Below, in pieces: positions 18,760-27,595 of a stretch of 36,219 nt of DNA. Source of the DNA: Polyangium spumosum. Lineage in GTDB: Bacteria; Myxococcota_A; Polyangia; Polyangiales; Polyangiaceae. Under the pieces are notes generated by a model. It saw only the letters and a program-made list of their open reading frames with translations, searched no databases and was not told the origin of the DNA. Location of the stretch: the NCBI RefSeq assembly GCF_009649845.1, contig NZ_WJIE01000032.1, positions 1-36,219 on the forward strand, written 5' to 3'. The position numbers and the translations under genes were made by a program. Every line of letters begins with the position of its first letter. Position 1 is the stretch's first letter.

Positions 18760-20163
18760 ATGGGCTCCATGCCGTCGGGTGGGCCGAGGCTCTGCGTGCT
18801 CCACATCTCGGACCTGCATTTCTGTGCAGCCGAAGCGCGGGGTCACTACTGGAACACCGAGGCCACCGAGCTCGCCGTCGCGCCCCACAACCGCCGCGGC
18901 CTCGTCGGCAGCCTGCTCTACGACCTCCGCCACGAGGGCCTCGCCCCCGACCTCGTCGTCGTCTCCGGCGACCTGCTCGACCGCGGCAGCGAAACCGGCG
19001 TCGAGCCCGTGGTCACGTTCCTCCGCGCCCTCGCCGAGGGCCTCGGCCTGCCGGTCACGCGTATCGTGATCGCGCCCGGCAACCACGACGTCCTGCGCGA
19101 CGGCGATCCTGCGAGCCGGTACGCCCTCTACGACCGCATCCGCGGCGGCGTCTACGGCGACGCGCGCCCGCCCTTCGTGGAGGGCACGCCGCCGCACCAG
19201 CGCGTCGATCATCACGTCTTCGAGGAGCTCGGCGTCGAGGTCGTCGCGTTCAACTCTTGCGAGGAGCTCGAGGCGAGCGCGCGGAAGGACCACGGCTCCG
19301 TCGGGGTCGGCCAGCGCGACCACGCCGACGGGATGCTCCGGCGCACGCGGGAAAAAAACTTGTTTCGTATCGCGGTCGTCCACCACCACCTGGAGAGCCC
19401 GGTGGGTATCGGGCGCACCGATTACAGCGTCATGACCGACGCGGGCGGCATGCGGCGCTGGCTCGCGCGCGAGCGATTCCACCTCGCGCTGCACGGCCAC
19501 CAGCACGTCGATTGGCACGACGTACGCGAGCTCGACGGCTGGTTCCTGGCCATCGCCGCCGCGGCGAGCGCCGGCGTCGCCGAATACGGCCGCAAGGAGT
19601 GGGCGCTGCCCATTGCTTATCAGATCCTCGTCGTCGAGGGCCCCACGCGGGGCCGGCGCATTCGCCGCGAATACGACCCGCAGACCATGGAATGGGCCGA
19701 CGCGGGCCGCGGCGAGGACACGCAGGCCCTGCGGTTCGGCCCTGCGGACGCGGCCGTCTCGTCGGGGCCGGCGCGCGAGGACAAACCGCCTCCGCCCGAG
19801 GAGCCCGCGCCGCCGAGCCTCACGCGCAAGGGCCGCATCGCCGTGAAGATCCAGCACCTCGAGCGCGCGATCGACTCGCACCGCACCACGCTGCGCGTGC
19901 AGCTCGTGAGCCTCGGCGCCGCGGTCGTCCTCGGGATCGCGCTCGCGGCGTATCTCTTCCGCATGTTGCCCCCGGTCCTCTCGGTATCGGGCGGGTTCGC
20001 GCTCCTCTTCGCGGGCTCGATCGGGCTGCCGATGCGGCTCGCGGCGTATCGCGAGGCGATCGACAAACTGCATTTCTTGAAAGACGGCTACCACCGCTGC
20101 GCGAGCCACCGCGACGACGAGCTCGTCCGGGTGCTCGACGAGCGATTCCACCGGCTCATTTGA
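18760..20163 (+). CDS. Calcineurin-like metallophosphoesterase with C-terminal two-helix membrane unit
   Basis: The protein has 467 residues from the ATG at 18760 (ATG 18769 also possible). The N-terminal phosphoesterase has the full metal-ligand set: D18-x-H20, GD71, GNHD (N108, H109, D110), a His run at 208-210 and GHQH at 246-249. A Pro/Glu-rich linker (about 325-350) leads to a helix, two hydrophobic helices (about 381-402 and 408-430) and a final long helix. That order resembles SLATT-like two-TM effector units. The catalytic part would face the cytoplasm; the substrate may be a nucleotide or phosphoprotein. The next gene starts 10 bases on, so the two form a pair. Confidence 0.88.
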   Translation: MGSMPSGGPRLCVLHISDLHFCAAEARGHYWNTEATELAVAPHNRRGLVGSLLYDLRHEGLAPDLVVVSGDLLDRGSETGVEPVVTFLRALAEGLGLPVTRIVIAPGNHDVLRDGDPASRYALYDRIRGGVYGDARPPFVEGTPPHQRVDHHVFEELGVEVVAFNSCEELEASARKDHGSVGVGQRDHADGMLRRTREKNLFRIAVVHHHLESPVGIGRTDYSVMTDAGGMRRWLARERFHLALHGHQHVDWHDVRELDGWFLAIAAAASAGVAEYGRKEWALPIAYQILVVEGPTRGRRIRREYDPQTMEWADAGRGEDTQALRFGPADAAVSSGPAREDKPPPPEEPAPPSLTRKGRIAVKIQHLERAIDSHRTTLRVQLVSLGAAVVLGIALAAYLFRMLPPVLSVSGGFALLFAGSIGLPMRLAAYREAIDKLHFLKDGYHRCASHRDDELVRVLDERFHRLI

Positions 20164-20173
20164 GGGGCGAGCC

Positions 20174-21016
20174 ATGAGCATGGACGACGAAAAAGAGAAA
20201 CTGGAATCGGAGCTCTCGGCGCTCGACGAGCGCGCGCGCACGAGGCGCCAGCAGAGCATGCTCGTCACGATCGTCCCCGTCCTCCTGACGGCGCTCATCG
20301 TCGTGTATTTCGCGATCGACATCGCGAAGAAGAACATGGAGCTCTACGACGCGCGCAAGGCCAAGGAGGAGCTCGATCAGCGGCTCTCCGAGGGGCAGAG
20401 CAAGCTCGAGCAGGTCGAAAAATCGCGCAAGGCGCTGGAGGAGGAGACGCGCCGCCTCGAGGATCGCAAAAAAGACCTCGAGGCCTACCTGCGCAGCCAG
20501 CGGGCCGAGGCGCCTGCCGTCGCCGGGGCCGCGCGCGCCCCCGAGGCGCCCGAGAGCGTCGTGCTGAAGGAGGAGGGCGAGGTCCCCGAGGGATTGCGCC
20601 CGACGCCCCGCGCGAAGGTGATCACGCGCCCCGGCGTCCGCGCCTTGCCCATCTACGACGTCGTCCTCTCGCTCGACGTACCCGAGGCACAGAAGGACTC
20701 GATCAAGCGCGTCGTCTACGACCTGAACCCCGTCTTCTACATCTCGAAGCGCGAGCTCGTCGGCGGAGAGCCGCCCTCGTTCGAGGCCGCGGCCACGGTG
20801 TACGCGTGCAAATCGACCGTCATCGTCAAGATCGAGCTCGTGGACGGCTCCCGCCTGGAGCTCGACTACGACTGGTGCCGCGCCGAGGGCTGGCCCCAGA
20901 AGAGCCAGGAGAAGCAGATCGTCGTGCCGCAGAGCTTGCAAGAGGTCGAGAAAATGCTCAATCAGAGCCCGCTCGTCCCCCGGCCTCCCACGGCGCCGCC
21001 CCGCCCGCCTCGCTAG
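20174..21016 (+). CDS. Membrane-anchored coiled-coil protein with probable prokaryotic YEATS (pYEATS) domain
   Basis: This 280-residue protein has a single transmembrane helix (about 29-50), a long charged coiled coil (about 52-113), a linker, and a beta-rich domain (about 160-234) with the pattern YDVVLSLDV...VVYDLNPVF...F.A.A.VYACKSTVIVKIEL. I read this as a pYEATS-type immunoglobulin-like fold, with moderate certainty. A Pro-rich tail ends the protein. YEATS domains bind acyl-lysine in eukaryotes; the bacterial ligand is not known to me. Ten bases separate it from the phosphoesterase gene, and both products sit in the membrane, which suggests one complex. Confidence 0.82.
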   Translation: MSMDDEKEKLESELSALDERARTRRQQSMLVTIVPVLLTALIVVYFAIDIAKKNMELYDARKAKEELDQRLSEGQSKLEQVEKSRKALEEETRRLEDRKKDLEAYLRSQRAEAPAVAGAARAPEAPESVVLKEEGEVPEGLRPTPRAKVITRPGVRALPIYDVVLSLDVPEAQKDSIKRVVYDLNPVFYISKRELVGGEPPSFEAAATVYACKSTVIVKIELVDGSRLELDYDWCRAEGWPQKSQEKQIVVPQSLQEVEKMLNQSPLVPRPPTAPPRPPR

Positions 21017-21158
21017 CCTCCAGCGATCTCCGCGAATCCACGATTGCGAGGGGTGACTTGTCGTCCGCGATGAAATCGTTACGTCGGGCGTGAATCGTCG
21101 CCGGCGCGCCGCGTCGAAGAGTCGCTGCCGACGCAATGGTGGCGTGGAGGTCATCGAA

Positions 21159-22019
21159 ATGAAGAAGTACGCGACGATCCTGGCATTTTGTGCACCGCTG
21201 CTCGGGCCGGCGATGGAGGCACGAGCGGACGTCGGGATCGATGCGTCGCTCGATGCGTCGTTCCTCGGGAAAATGCAGATGAGGGCGCCGGCCCAGATGC
21301 AAGCGCAATGGGGGCCCGAGCAGACGCGGCCACCCGTCCAGGTGGCGCCCCCGGCGGAGCGGCCGTACGGCCGTCGCTCGACCCCGCGCCCGCAATATGG
21401 CCAGGCGCCCACGCCGAGGCGCCACATGGGCCAGTTCGCCCCGTATACCGAGCTCCGCATCGCCCCGGCTTACGGCGGGATCGCCTGGGTCTACGACGGC
21501 GACACCCTGGTCGGCTCGATCGAAGGGCGCCCCGGCACCGTGTTCGTCCCCGAGGGGCGCGCCTACGGCGTCGTCATGACCCGCGGAGGTCGCACGGTTT
21601 GGCAGGGCCAGGTCATGGCCACGCCGGGCCTCGTGGCCCTCTCCCTCGATCGGTCCGGCGCGCCCGTCGTGGAGCGCGCCCCGCCCCCGCCCTCGCAGCG
21701 CGCCTATCGATACGACCGCGGGCCCGCCCTCGATCAACCCCTCTCGGCGATCCAGTTCCGCTCCGCGATCGCAGACATGGAGGAGCTCCGCAACGAGCGG
21801 GCTCGCCTCTCCTTCCTCGCGGACGTCTTCGGCGACCGCGCCGTCACCGTGGGGCAAGCGCGTGATCTGCTGAATCGCTTCGCCTTCGAGGACACGCGCC
21901 TCCGGGCGCTCGACCTGCTCGCGCCGAGCCTCGTGGGCAGGGACGTCTCGCGCCTGCTCGGCAGCTTCGTCACGCCCGAAGGGCGCGCCGAGGCCGCGGA
22001 GATCCTCGGCCTGCCGTGA
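21159..22019 (+). CDS. Secreted DUF4476 domain protein
   Basis: This 286-residue protein has a Sec signal peptide (KKYATILAFCAPLLGPAMEARA). The middle is rich in Gln/Pro/Arg; a short beta-rich segment (about 90-165) follows. A C-terminal DUF4476-like helical domain (about 190-286) has the pattern R..L..L.......T..Q.R.LL..F.FE. The start is fixed by GGAGG at 21146-21150 eight bases before the ATG; an in-frame ATG at 21090 would put an Arg-rich stretch before the signal. The function of DUF4476 is unknown. The stop abuts the stop of the next gene on the other strand with no base between. Confidence 0.88.
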   Translation: MKKYATILAFCAPLLGPAMEARADVGIDASLDASFLGKMQMRAPAQMQAQWGPEQTRPPVQVAPPAERPYGRRSTPRPQYGQAPTPRRHMGQFAPYTELRIAPAYGGIAWVYDGDTLVGSIEGRPGTVFVPEGRAYGVVMTRGGRTVWQGQVMATPGLVALSLDRSGAPVVERAPPPPSQRAYRYDRGPALDQPLSAIQFRSAIADMEELRNERARLSFLADVFGDRAVTVGQARDLLNRFAFEDTRLRALDLLAPSLVGRDVSRLLGSFVTPEGRAEAAEILGLP

Positions 22020-23015
22020 CTACCCGCAAAAACCGCTCGACGTCCCGTCCGGCGGCACGCACGAGAGCCCGAGTGTCGCGCAATCGACCGTGACCCTCGA
22101 TCCGCCCACGCAGGTCGAGATTTTGGTACCCTGACAAACGTCGATGTCGGGATCGAGCGGCGAGCACGCCTCCACGGGCCTCGCGCAGCGCGCGCCCGCC
22201 TCCTCCTCGACGCAATGGGCGCCCATCGACCCGCAATCGAACTCCGAGGCGAGCGAGCCGTCGCAGGCCCGCACCCGCGCCTCGTCGGGCGAGCAGGACG
22301 TCGCGCCCGGCTCGTCGCACGGGAACACCCCGTCCTCGGTCGCGCATTGCGCGTCCGCCCCCTCGGCGCCCTCGGGGCACGTCAGCCCCACGGTGTTGCA
22401 ATCCTTCGCGACCTTGAGGTTCGTCGCCGGGTCACAACGCACGTACACCCCCGACGTGCAGCGCGGCGGCGCGGACGCGTCGGGCAGGCACCCGCTCAGC
22501 GCGCACCGCCCCTCGCTCGCGAGCCCGAGCCGGCACTCGCTGCCGGCCCCCCAGTGCGGGCTCGGGCAACGCTCGGCGTGGCGGCTCGCGCAATCGACGA
22601 GCATCCCCGCGGACGCGCACACGTCCCCGGCCACGCCCGCGCAACGCGTGTCCCCCTCGCCGAGCGGCTCGACGAAGGCGCACGCGAGCGCCTCCTCGCA
22701 CCCGTTTGCCTCGCTCACGCAGCCGAGCAAGCTCGCCTGCGCCGCCATCCCGAACCGGCCCGGCGGCAGCGGACCCGAGAGCCATCCGAGGCACATCGAG
22801 TATCGCGTCGCGCTCGTCGGCACGCCGATCGAGCGCGCGATCGCCTCCGACAGCCGCGGACAACGAAAGACGAGGCTACACGCCCGCGCCCCCTCCTCGA
22901 TCGAGAGGTAACCGGGCAGCGCCGTGGCCTCCGGGGGCACCGTGAGCCCGTCGAAGACCGTGCAGCCGAACAGGCCGAGGAGGAGGAGCCAAGCGAATCG
23001 TTTTCCCTGCATCAC
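22020..23015 (-). CDS. Cys-rich lipoprotein, unknown function
   Basis: This 331-residue protein has a good lipobox (LFGC, Cys18). The mature part holds many evenly spaced Cys, probably in disulphides, in repeated blocks ending like C.T.GL.C and C...GA.C. No enzyme motif. It is the last gene of a three-gene unit; its ATG overlaps the kinase stop (ATGA). It may be the external receptor or cargo of the kinase module. Confidence 0.85.
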   Translation of the reverse strand: MMQGKRFAWLLLLGLFGCTVFDGLTVPPEATALPGYLSIEEGARACSLVFRCPRLSEAIARSIGVPTSATRYSMCLGWLSGPLPPGRFGMAAQASLLGCVSEANGCEEALACAFVEPLGEGDTRCAGVAGDVCASAGMLVDCASRHAERCPSPHWGAGSECRLGLASEGRCALSGCLPDASAPPRCTSGVYVRCDPATNLKVAKDCNTVGLTCPEGAEGADAQCATEDGVFPCDEPGATSCSPDEARVRACDGSLASEFDCGSMGAHCVEEEAGARCARPVEACSPLDPDIDVCQGTKISTCVGGSRVTVDCATLGLSCVPPDGTSSGFCG

Positions 23016-24346
23016 CGGCTCGTTTCGCCGATCTCCCTCGCGCGATACGGATTCGCGTGTAGATCCCAGCGCGGCGCGGGCGAAGCGCGGCGGCCTCCGC
23101 GCGTCGATCCCGACGGCGACCTCGAAGGCGGCTCGGCCTTCGCCGCACCCGCCGCTCGGCCCTTCGCCTCCACGCGGGGCGCGTTCGTCGCGACGAACGT
23201 TACGGCCTTTTGCACATCCGCCGCGCGCGAGACGAGGCCCGCTTCGGCCCGCGGTGGGCTTTGCGCGGCCCCTCGCAGGGCGCCCGCCGCGAGGAGCCCG
23301 CCCCCCGCGAGCGCCGCCGAGGCCAGCACCACGAGCGCCCGCGAAGACGCTCGCCTGCGCGGGGCGCTCTCCTCGGCTTCGGCCCTTGGTTCGTCAAGAA
23401 AAACGCGCACCGCCTCCCGCCGCCGCTCGATCTCCGCCGCGCCGAGCCTCGCGAGCCGCGCGGCCACCTCGCGCGCGGGCGCCGGCGAGAGCGCGCGCTC
23501 GAGCGCCTCTGCGAAGGCCGCGGCCGAGGTGAAGCGCTCCTCCGGATCCCGCGAGAGCGCCCTCTCCAGCACCTCGTCGATCGCGGGCGAGAGGCCGAGG
23601 GCCGCCTCCGAGAGGCGCGGGATCTCGTCGGCGAGCACGCCGATCAGCACGTCCGCCTCGTCGCGCCCGTCGAAGAGCCGCTCGCCCGTGATCGCCTCGT
23701 GCAGCACCACGCCCGCGGCGAACACGTCCGCGCGCCGATCCAGCTCGCGTCGCCGGAGCTGCTCCGGCGCCATGTACGCGATCGTCCCCTTCATGATCCC
23801 GCTCTGCGTCTGCGTGATCCGCCGCGCCGCCTTGGCCACGCCGAAATCGATCAGCCTCGCGCGCCCGTCCGTGCCGACCAGCACGTTCCGCGGGCTCACG
23901 TCGCGGTGCACGAGCTCGAGCGGCTCGCCGCGCAGGTCCTTCGCCTCGTGGGCCGCGTCGAGCCCCGCGAGCACGTCGAGCAGGATCCGGCTCGCGACGT
24001 CGGGCGGCAGGCGCTCGCCTTCGCGCCGCGCCGCCTCGAGCAGCGCGCCGAGCGAGAGCGACTCGACGTACGGCATCACGAGGCAGAGCTCCCCCGACGC
24101 GGAGACCACGTCCTCCACCGGCACGACGTTCGGGTGCCGCATCGACGCGGCGACGCGGGCCTCGTCGGCCAGCATGTCCCGGAGGTTCGGCTCCTTCAGC
24201 AAGTGCGGGTGCACGCGCTTGAGCACCACGAGCCGTTCGAAGCCGACCTCGCCCGTCTTTCGCGCGAGGTAGGTCGTCGCCATGCCTCCGGAGGCGAGCT
24301 CGGCGATCACCTCGTACGGGCCGATGCGCTCGATGGATCGCGGCAT
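23012..24346 (-). CDS. Hanks-type Ser/Thr protein kinase with C-terminal membrane helix
   Basis: This 444-residue kinase has a complete catalytic domain: Gly loop ASGGMATTY (19-27), Lys43, Glu62, catalytic HRD with Asp149, Asn154, DFG at 167-169 and APE at 193-195. A single hydrophobic helix lies at about 335-360, and a short outer tail of about 85 residues follows. The ATG follows directly after the TGA of the upstream TPR gene. The kinase domain is cytoplasmic; the outer tail is too short for PASTA domains. Targets are unknown. Confidence 0.93.
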   Translation of the reverse strand: MPRSIERIGPYEVIAELASGGMATTYLARKTGEVGFERLVVLKRVHPHLLKEPNLRDMLADEARVAASMRHPNVVPVEDVVSASGELCLVMPYVESLSLGALLEAARREGERLPPDVASRILLDVLAGLDAAHEAKDLRGEPLELVHRDVSPRNVLVGTDGRARLIDFGVAKAARRITQTQSGIMKGTIAYMAPEQLRRRELDRRADVFAAGVVLHEAITGERLFDGRDEADVLIGVLADEIPRLSEAALGLSPAIDEVLERALSRDPEERFTSAAAFAEALERALSPAPAREVAARLARLGAAEIERRREAVRVFLDEPRAEAEESAPRRRASSRALVVLASAALAGGGLLAAGALRGAAQSPPRAEAGLVSRAADVQKAVTFVATNAPRVEAKGRAAGAAKAEPPSRSPSGSTRGGRRASPAPRWDLHANPYRAREIGETSR

Positions 24347-25366
24347 TCAGAAGCTCCCCGTGGCCAGGACGAACCCCGGGCCCCCGAGCACCGGCGGCGC
24401 GAGACCGACCTTGACTTCGCCCCCACTTCGCCCCGCGAGCCAGTACGATCCGAGCGCGCCCGTGATCGCGCCGAGCCCGAACGACACGCCGAGCAGCACG
24501 TTCGTGCGGAGCTGTTTGTCTCGGCCGTCGTAGAGTTTGTCCCAGGACGGCGCCGCGTGAAAATCGTCGAGCGCTGCGAGCGTATCGACCCCCGACCACA
24601 CGAGGATCCCCGCGCTCACGACCGTCGCCGCCCCGCCCACGGCGAGCGCTGGCAAGAGCCAGGGCCGCTCCGTCCGCGGCGCGGGCGCGGGTTTCGCCGG
24701 TGGGCGCATCTGCTTCGGGATCGGCCGCGGCGCCTCTTTCGGCGCCTCTTTCGGCGCTTCTTCTGGCGCCTCTGCCGCGCTCTCTGCGACGAGCGCCACG
24801 CTGCGCACGCTGCCGGCTTCGAGCTCCTCCGTCCGCTGCACGGCGACGCCACGCACGCGCCCTTCGATCACGTGCGTGCCGGGGTGCACGTAGAGGATCG
24901 TCCCTTCGAGCGGCAGATCGTCGACCTTCACGTCTTCGGCCTCCGGCGCGAAGACCTCGATCCGCCCGAGCTTCGTCGCGAGCTCGGCGAGCGCCTTGCC
25001 GGCCTCGTCGCGATCCGGCGCGCCCTCGGGCGCCTCGCGCAGGTACCTCGCGTAGCCGTTCGCCGCGCGCGCGATCTCGCCGGCTTTTTCCCACGATCGC
25101 GCTGCGTTCCAGAGCGGCGCGGGGTGCGGGGCTCTCCGGTGCGCCTCCTCGAAGCGCTCGGCTGCTCGCGCGAAATCGCCGGCGCGATACGCGCGCTCGC
25201 CCTCCTCGAATGCGCGCGTCGCGGCCCCTCGCTCCTCCTTCGTCGCCTCGAGCTCCTCGGCGTCGGCCGCTCGGATCCCGCCTCCTGCCGGCGCTGCCAG
25301 CGCGGCGAGCGTGGCCACGAGCGCGGCGCCTCTTTTTCGAGAAACGGAGCGGGCGAGAGGGAGCAT
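24347..25366 (-). CDS. TPR/PEGA-like membrane protein
   Basis: This 339-residue protein has an N-terminal signal sequence, a helical TPR-like segment (about 40-120, with AFEEGERAYRAGDFARAAERFEEAHR-type repeats), a PEGA-like beta segment (about 130-190), a Pro/Lys-rich linker and two hydrophobic helices (about 235-258 and 290-310). Such proteins are common beside myxobacterial kinases. The start at 25366 is set by the signal sequence; the frame is open far upstream, antisense to the next gene. TATCTT lies about 8 bases before the ATG with no Shine-Dalgarno, so the transcript may be leaderless. First gene of the kinase module. Confidence 0.82.
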   Translation of the reverse strand: MLPLARSVSRKRGAALVATLAALAAPAGGGIRAADAEELEATKEERGAATRAFEEGERAYRAGDFARAAERFEEAHRRAPHPAPLWNAARSWEKAGEIARAANGYARYLREAPEGAPDRDEAGKALAELATKLGRIEVFAPEAEDVKVDDLPLEGTILYVHPGTHVIEGRVRGVAVQRTEELEAGSVRSVALVAESAAEAPEEAPKEAPKEAPRPIPKQMRPPAKPAPAPRTERPWLLPALAVGGAATVVSAGILVWSGVDTLAALDDFHAAPSWDKLYDGRDKQLRTNVLLGVSFGLGAITGALGSYWLAGRSGGEVKVGLAPPVLGGPGFVLATGSF

Positions 25367-25430
25367 TTCGAGATAAGATACCACGCCTTCCGAGCGCGCC
25401 GAGCGCCGCCCCGGCGCGGGGAGCAGGGGT
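25367..25430. promoter_or_regulatory. Divergent promoter region, 64 bp
   Basis: This very short gap must serve both the kinase module (minus) and the lipoprotein-ECF sigma pair (plus). GATAAGATACC at about 25371-25381 reads TATCTTATC on the minus strand and is the only AT-rich block, a likely -10 element for the minus unit. AGGGGT precedes the plus ATG at 25431. Confidence 0.45.
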
Positions 25431-26255
25431 ATGACACATTCTGTCCTTCCCTTTCGAACGACTCGTGTGTCCATCGTGTCCCTGCTCCTCGTGGCGGCCG
25501 CCTGCGGCCCCGCCGAGGGCGAGGACGAGCGCGTCGACGTCGAGCAGGCCCTCGATTCGTTCGACGTCTCGCAGAACGAAGCGTCCCTCGTCGTCGCCTC
25601 GATCGCGCGCCTCGATCCGACGAGCGCGGATCCCGACCTCGCCGCGGCGAAGGCGGCGGCGACGGCGGGCCTCGTCTTCCGCCCCACGGATTGCGTCTCG
25701 ACCACGAGGCAGGACAACACCGTGAGATACCTGCTCTCGGGCTGCGTCGGCCCCTTCAAGACCACGAAGCTCGACGGGACGCTCGACGTCGTGTACTCCG
25801 TGGGCGCGAGCGGCCTGCACGCGCTCGCTTCGGCGCGTGATTTGCGCGCCTCCCGGGTGGTCCTCGACATCGACTCCGAGGGGTCGTTTTCGATCGACGA
25901 GGACGGCGAGACCCGGCGCCTCGTCGTCAGCACGAGCGGAGCCGGCCAGGGCCCGCGTGGGCATCGAATCGAGCGGGTCGGCTCGTACACGGTCACCTGG
26001 AATGCCACGGAGAAATGCGCCACGTTCGACGGCGACTTCGAGACCCGCGCCTCGGCGCGGTCGTTCCACACCGCGGTGAAGGGCTTCGCGCGTTGCGCCG
26101 GCGAATGCCCCGCGGCGGGCGGCTCGATCCTGCACGAGCAGAGCGATCGCGACGTCCACATCCGCATCACCTTCGACGGCAGCGCCGAGGCGACCTGGTC
26201 GAGCTCGCGTGGCCCGAGCGGAAAAATCCCGCTATTCTGCGGCGCCGAAGCATGA
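25431..26255 (+). CDS. Lipoprotein, unknown function
   Basis: This 274-residue protein has a clear lipobox (VAAAC, Cys25). The mature part is beta-rich with few Cys and contains a CVSTTRQDNTVRYLL...GC region. No known domain recognised. It is followed after 19 bases by the ECF sigma factor gene, so it is probably co-transcribed with it. It may be a product or a regulator partner of that sigma factor; no anti-sigma motif (ZAS) is visible. Confidence 0.85.
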   Translation: MTHSVLPFRTTRVSIVSLLLVAAACGPAEGEDERVDVEQALDSFDVSQNEASLVVASIARLDPTSADPDLAAAKAAATAGLVFRPTDCVSTTRQDNTVRYLLSGCVGPFKTTKLDGTLDVVYSVGASGLHALASARDLRASRVVLDIDSEGSFSIDEDGETRRLVVSTSGAGQGPRGHRIERVGSYTVTWNATEKCATFDGDFETRASARSFHTAVKGFARCAGECPAAGGSILHEQSDRDVHIRITFDGSAEATWSSSRGPSGKIPLFCGAEA

Positions 26256-26274
26256 ACGAACGCCGAGGTCATCG

Positions 26275-26829
26275 ATGAGCGAGGGGGCAGAGGACGGCGA
26301 CATTTCGCTCGTCGAGCGTGTCCTCGCGGGCGATCGCAGCGCCGCGGACGCGCTCGTCCGGGAGCACCAGCCTGGGATCCTGCGCCTCGTGCGCCGGTAC
26401 GTCCGGCGCGCCGAGGACGCCGAGGACGTCGCGCAGCGGGCCTTCCTCAATGCATTCGAGAAGCTCGCCGATTTTCGCCGCGAATCGAGCTTCCGCACCT
26501 GGCTCTACCGCATCGCCGTGCATGTCGCCTTGAACCACGTCCGCGGCGCCTCGCGCGAGGGGCCGACCGCCGACATGGATGATCTGCCCGCGTTCACGAG
26601 CTCGCTCGAGACGAGCCGCCTCGTCGCCGCCGAGGTCTGGGGCCGCGTCGCCGCGCGCCTCGAGGAGCTCCCGCCGAAGCAACGCCTCGCCGTGGAGCTG
26701 CGCCTCTTCCACGAGCTCAGCTTCCGCGAGATCGCGGCCCTCGCCGATTGCAGCGAGGACAGCGCCAAGGTGAACTTCCATCACGGCATCAAGCGCCTGC
26801 GCGGGCTCGTCCCCGATCCGAACGCCTGA
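26275..26829 (+). CDS. ECF-type RNA polymerase sigma factor
   Basis: This 184-residue protein has region 2 (about 25-95, with EDAEDVAQRAF and FRTWLYRIAVHVALN) and region 4 (about 125-178, with LPPKQR...ELSFREIAALADCSEDSAK), the usual ECF length and layout. The start at 26275 follows GAGGT five bases upstream; an earlier in-frame start overlaps the lipoprotein gene. No anti-sigma gene is adjacent. It ends base-to-base against the matrixin gene on the other strand. Confidence 0.93.
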   Translation: MSEGAEDGDISLVERVLAGDRSAADALVREHQPGILRLVRRYVRRAEDAEDVAQRAFLNAFEKLADFRRESSFRTWLYRIAVHVALNHVRGASREGPTADMDDLPAFTSSLETSRLVAAEVWGRVAARLEELPPKQRLAVELRLFHELSFREIAALADCSEDSAKVNFHHGIKRLRGLVPDPNA

Positions 26830-27591
26830 TCACGCGCCTCTCCGCCGCCTCCGAAGGCAGACGATCCCCACGCCGAACGCGCCGAGCGCCGCCGCCACGC
26901 CGAGGGCCCGGGGCAGGGGCAACGGGAAAACCGGGTCTGTCCGGACAGATTGTTTGTCCTTCCTGACCAAAACGGGCGCGGTGTACAGCGCGCAGAGCCC
27001 CGCCGCGTCGTCTCCGTCGAGCGCGCGCCTCGGCGCGTGCCCCGGCTTCAGCCCGGCCCGCATCACGGCCGAGGAATGTACGCTATGGGCGAGCCCCGCC
27101 GCGTGCCCGAGCTCGTGCAGCAGCACCGTCTCCAGATCCAGCGCGTCCGCGGGCACGCGGGCCGCGTCGCTCCACCGCCGCCTCGCGTCGAGCTCGATCA
27201 CCACACGCCGGATCTCGCCCGTCCACGCGTCACTCTCGACGTCCGTGTGCGCCGCGATCGCCTCGCCGTGTCGCCATTTCGAGGCCACGGCGCGGACCTC
27301 GATCGGCGCCTCCTCCCCATGGTTTGCCTCGACGAACGACACGGCCATCGAGCCACACGTCACGGCCGACCACGTCGCCATCGCCCGCAGCAAGGCGCCC
27401 CTCCCGCCGTCGACGAGACCCGGCACGGGTGTGTCGAGACGCACCCGTGCCGGAAGCGAAGTCAAGTGAAGGCGCGCGCCGTACTCGGATCGCCCCTCCT
27501 CGTAGGCCCGCGCCGCTCTCGTGAAGGAGAGGGCGAGGGCCACGAGAAGGAGCGCCCAGACAAACTTCGTCACGGCGCGCGCTCGGCTCAT
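26830..27591 (-). CDS. Matrixin-type zinc metalloprotease with C-terminal membrane helix
   Basis: This 253-residue protein has a signal peptide (about 1-29), then a metzincin domain. The zinc motif HELGHAAGLAH has H159, E160, H163 and H169; a Met-turn candidate is M177 (SAVMRAG). Residues about 228-246 form a hydrophobic helix followed by a run of Arg, like a sorting or anchor tail, but the Cys typical of MYXO-CTERM is not just before it. The start at 27591 is four bases after the stop of the upstream lipoprotein gene. A secreted or surface-held protease; substrate unknown. Confidence 0.88.
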   Translation of the reverse strand: MSRARAVTKFVWALLLVALALSFTRAARAYEEGRSEYGARLHLTSLPARVRLDTPVPGLVDGGRGALLRAMATWSAVTCGSMAVSFVEANHGEEAPIEVRAVASKWRHGEAIAAHTDVESDAWTGEIRRVVIELDARRRWSDAARVPADALDLETVLLHELGHAAGLAHSVHSSAVMRAGLKPGHAPRRALDGDDAAGLCALYTAPVLVRKDKQSVRTDPVFPLPLPRALGVAAALGAFGVGIVCLRRRRRGA

Positions 27592-27595
27592 CCCG

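Noticed and set aside
23210-25840. 876-residue plus-strand frame
   Set aside because: It lies antisense to the kinase and TPR/PEGA-like genes, is extremely Arg-rich and has no signal or domain.
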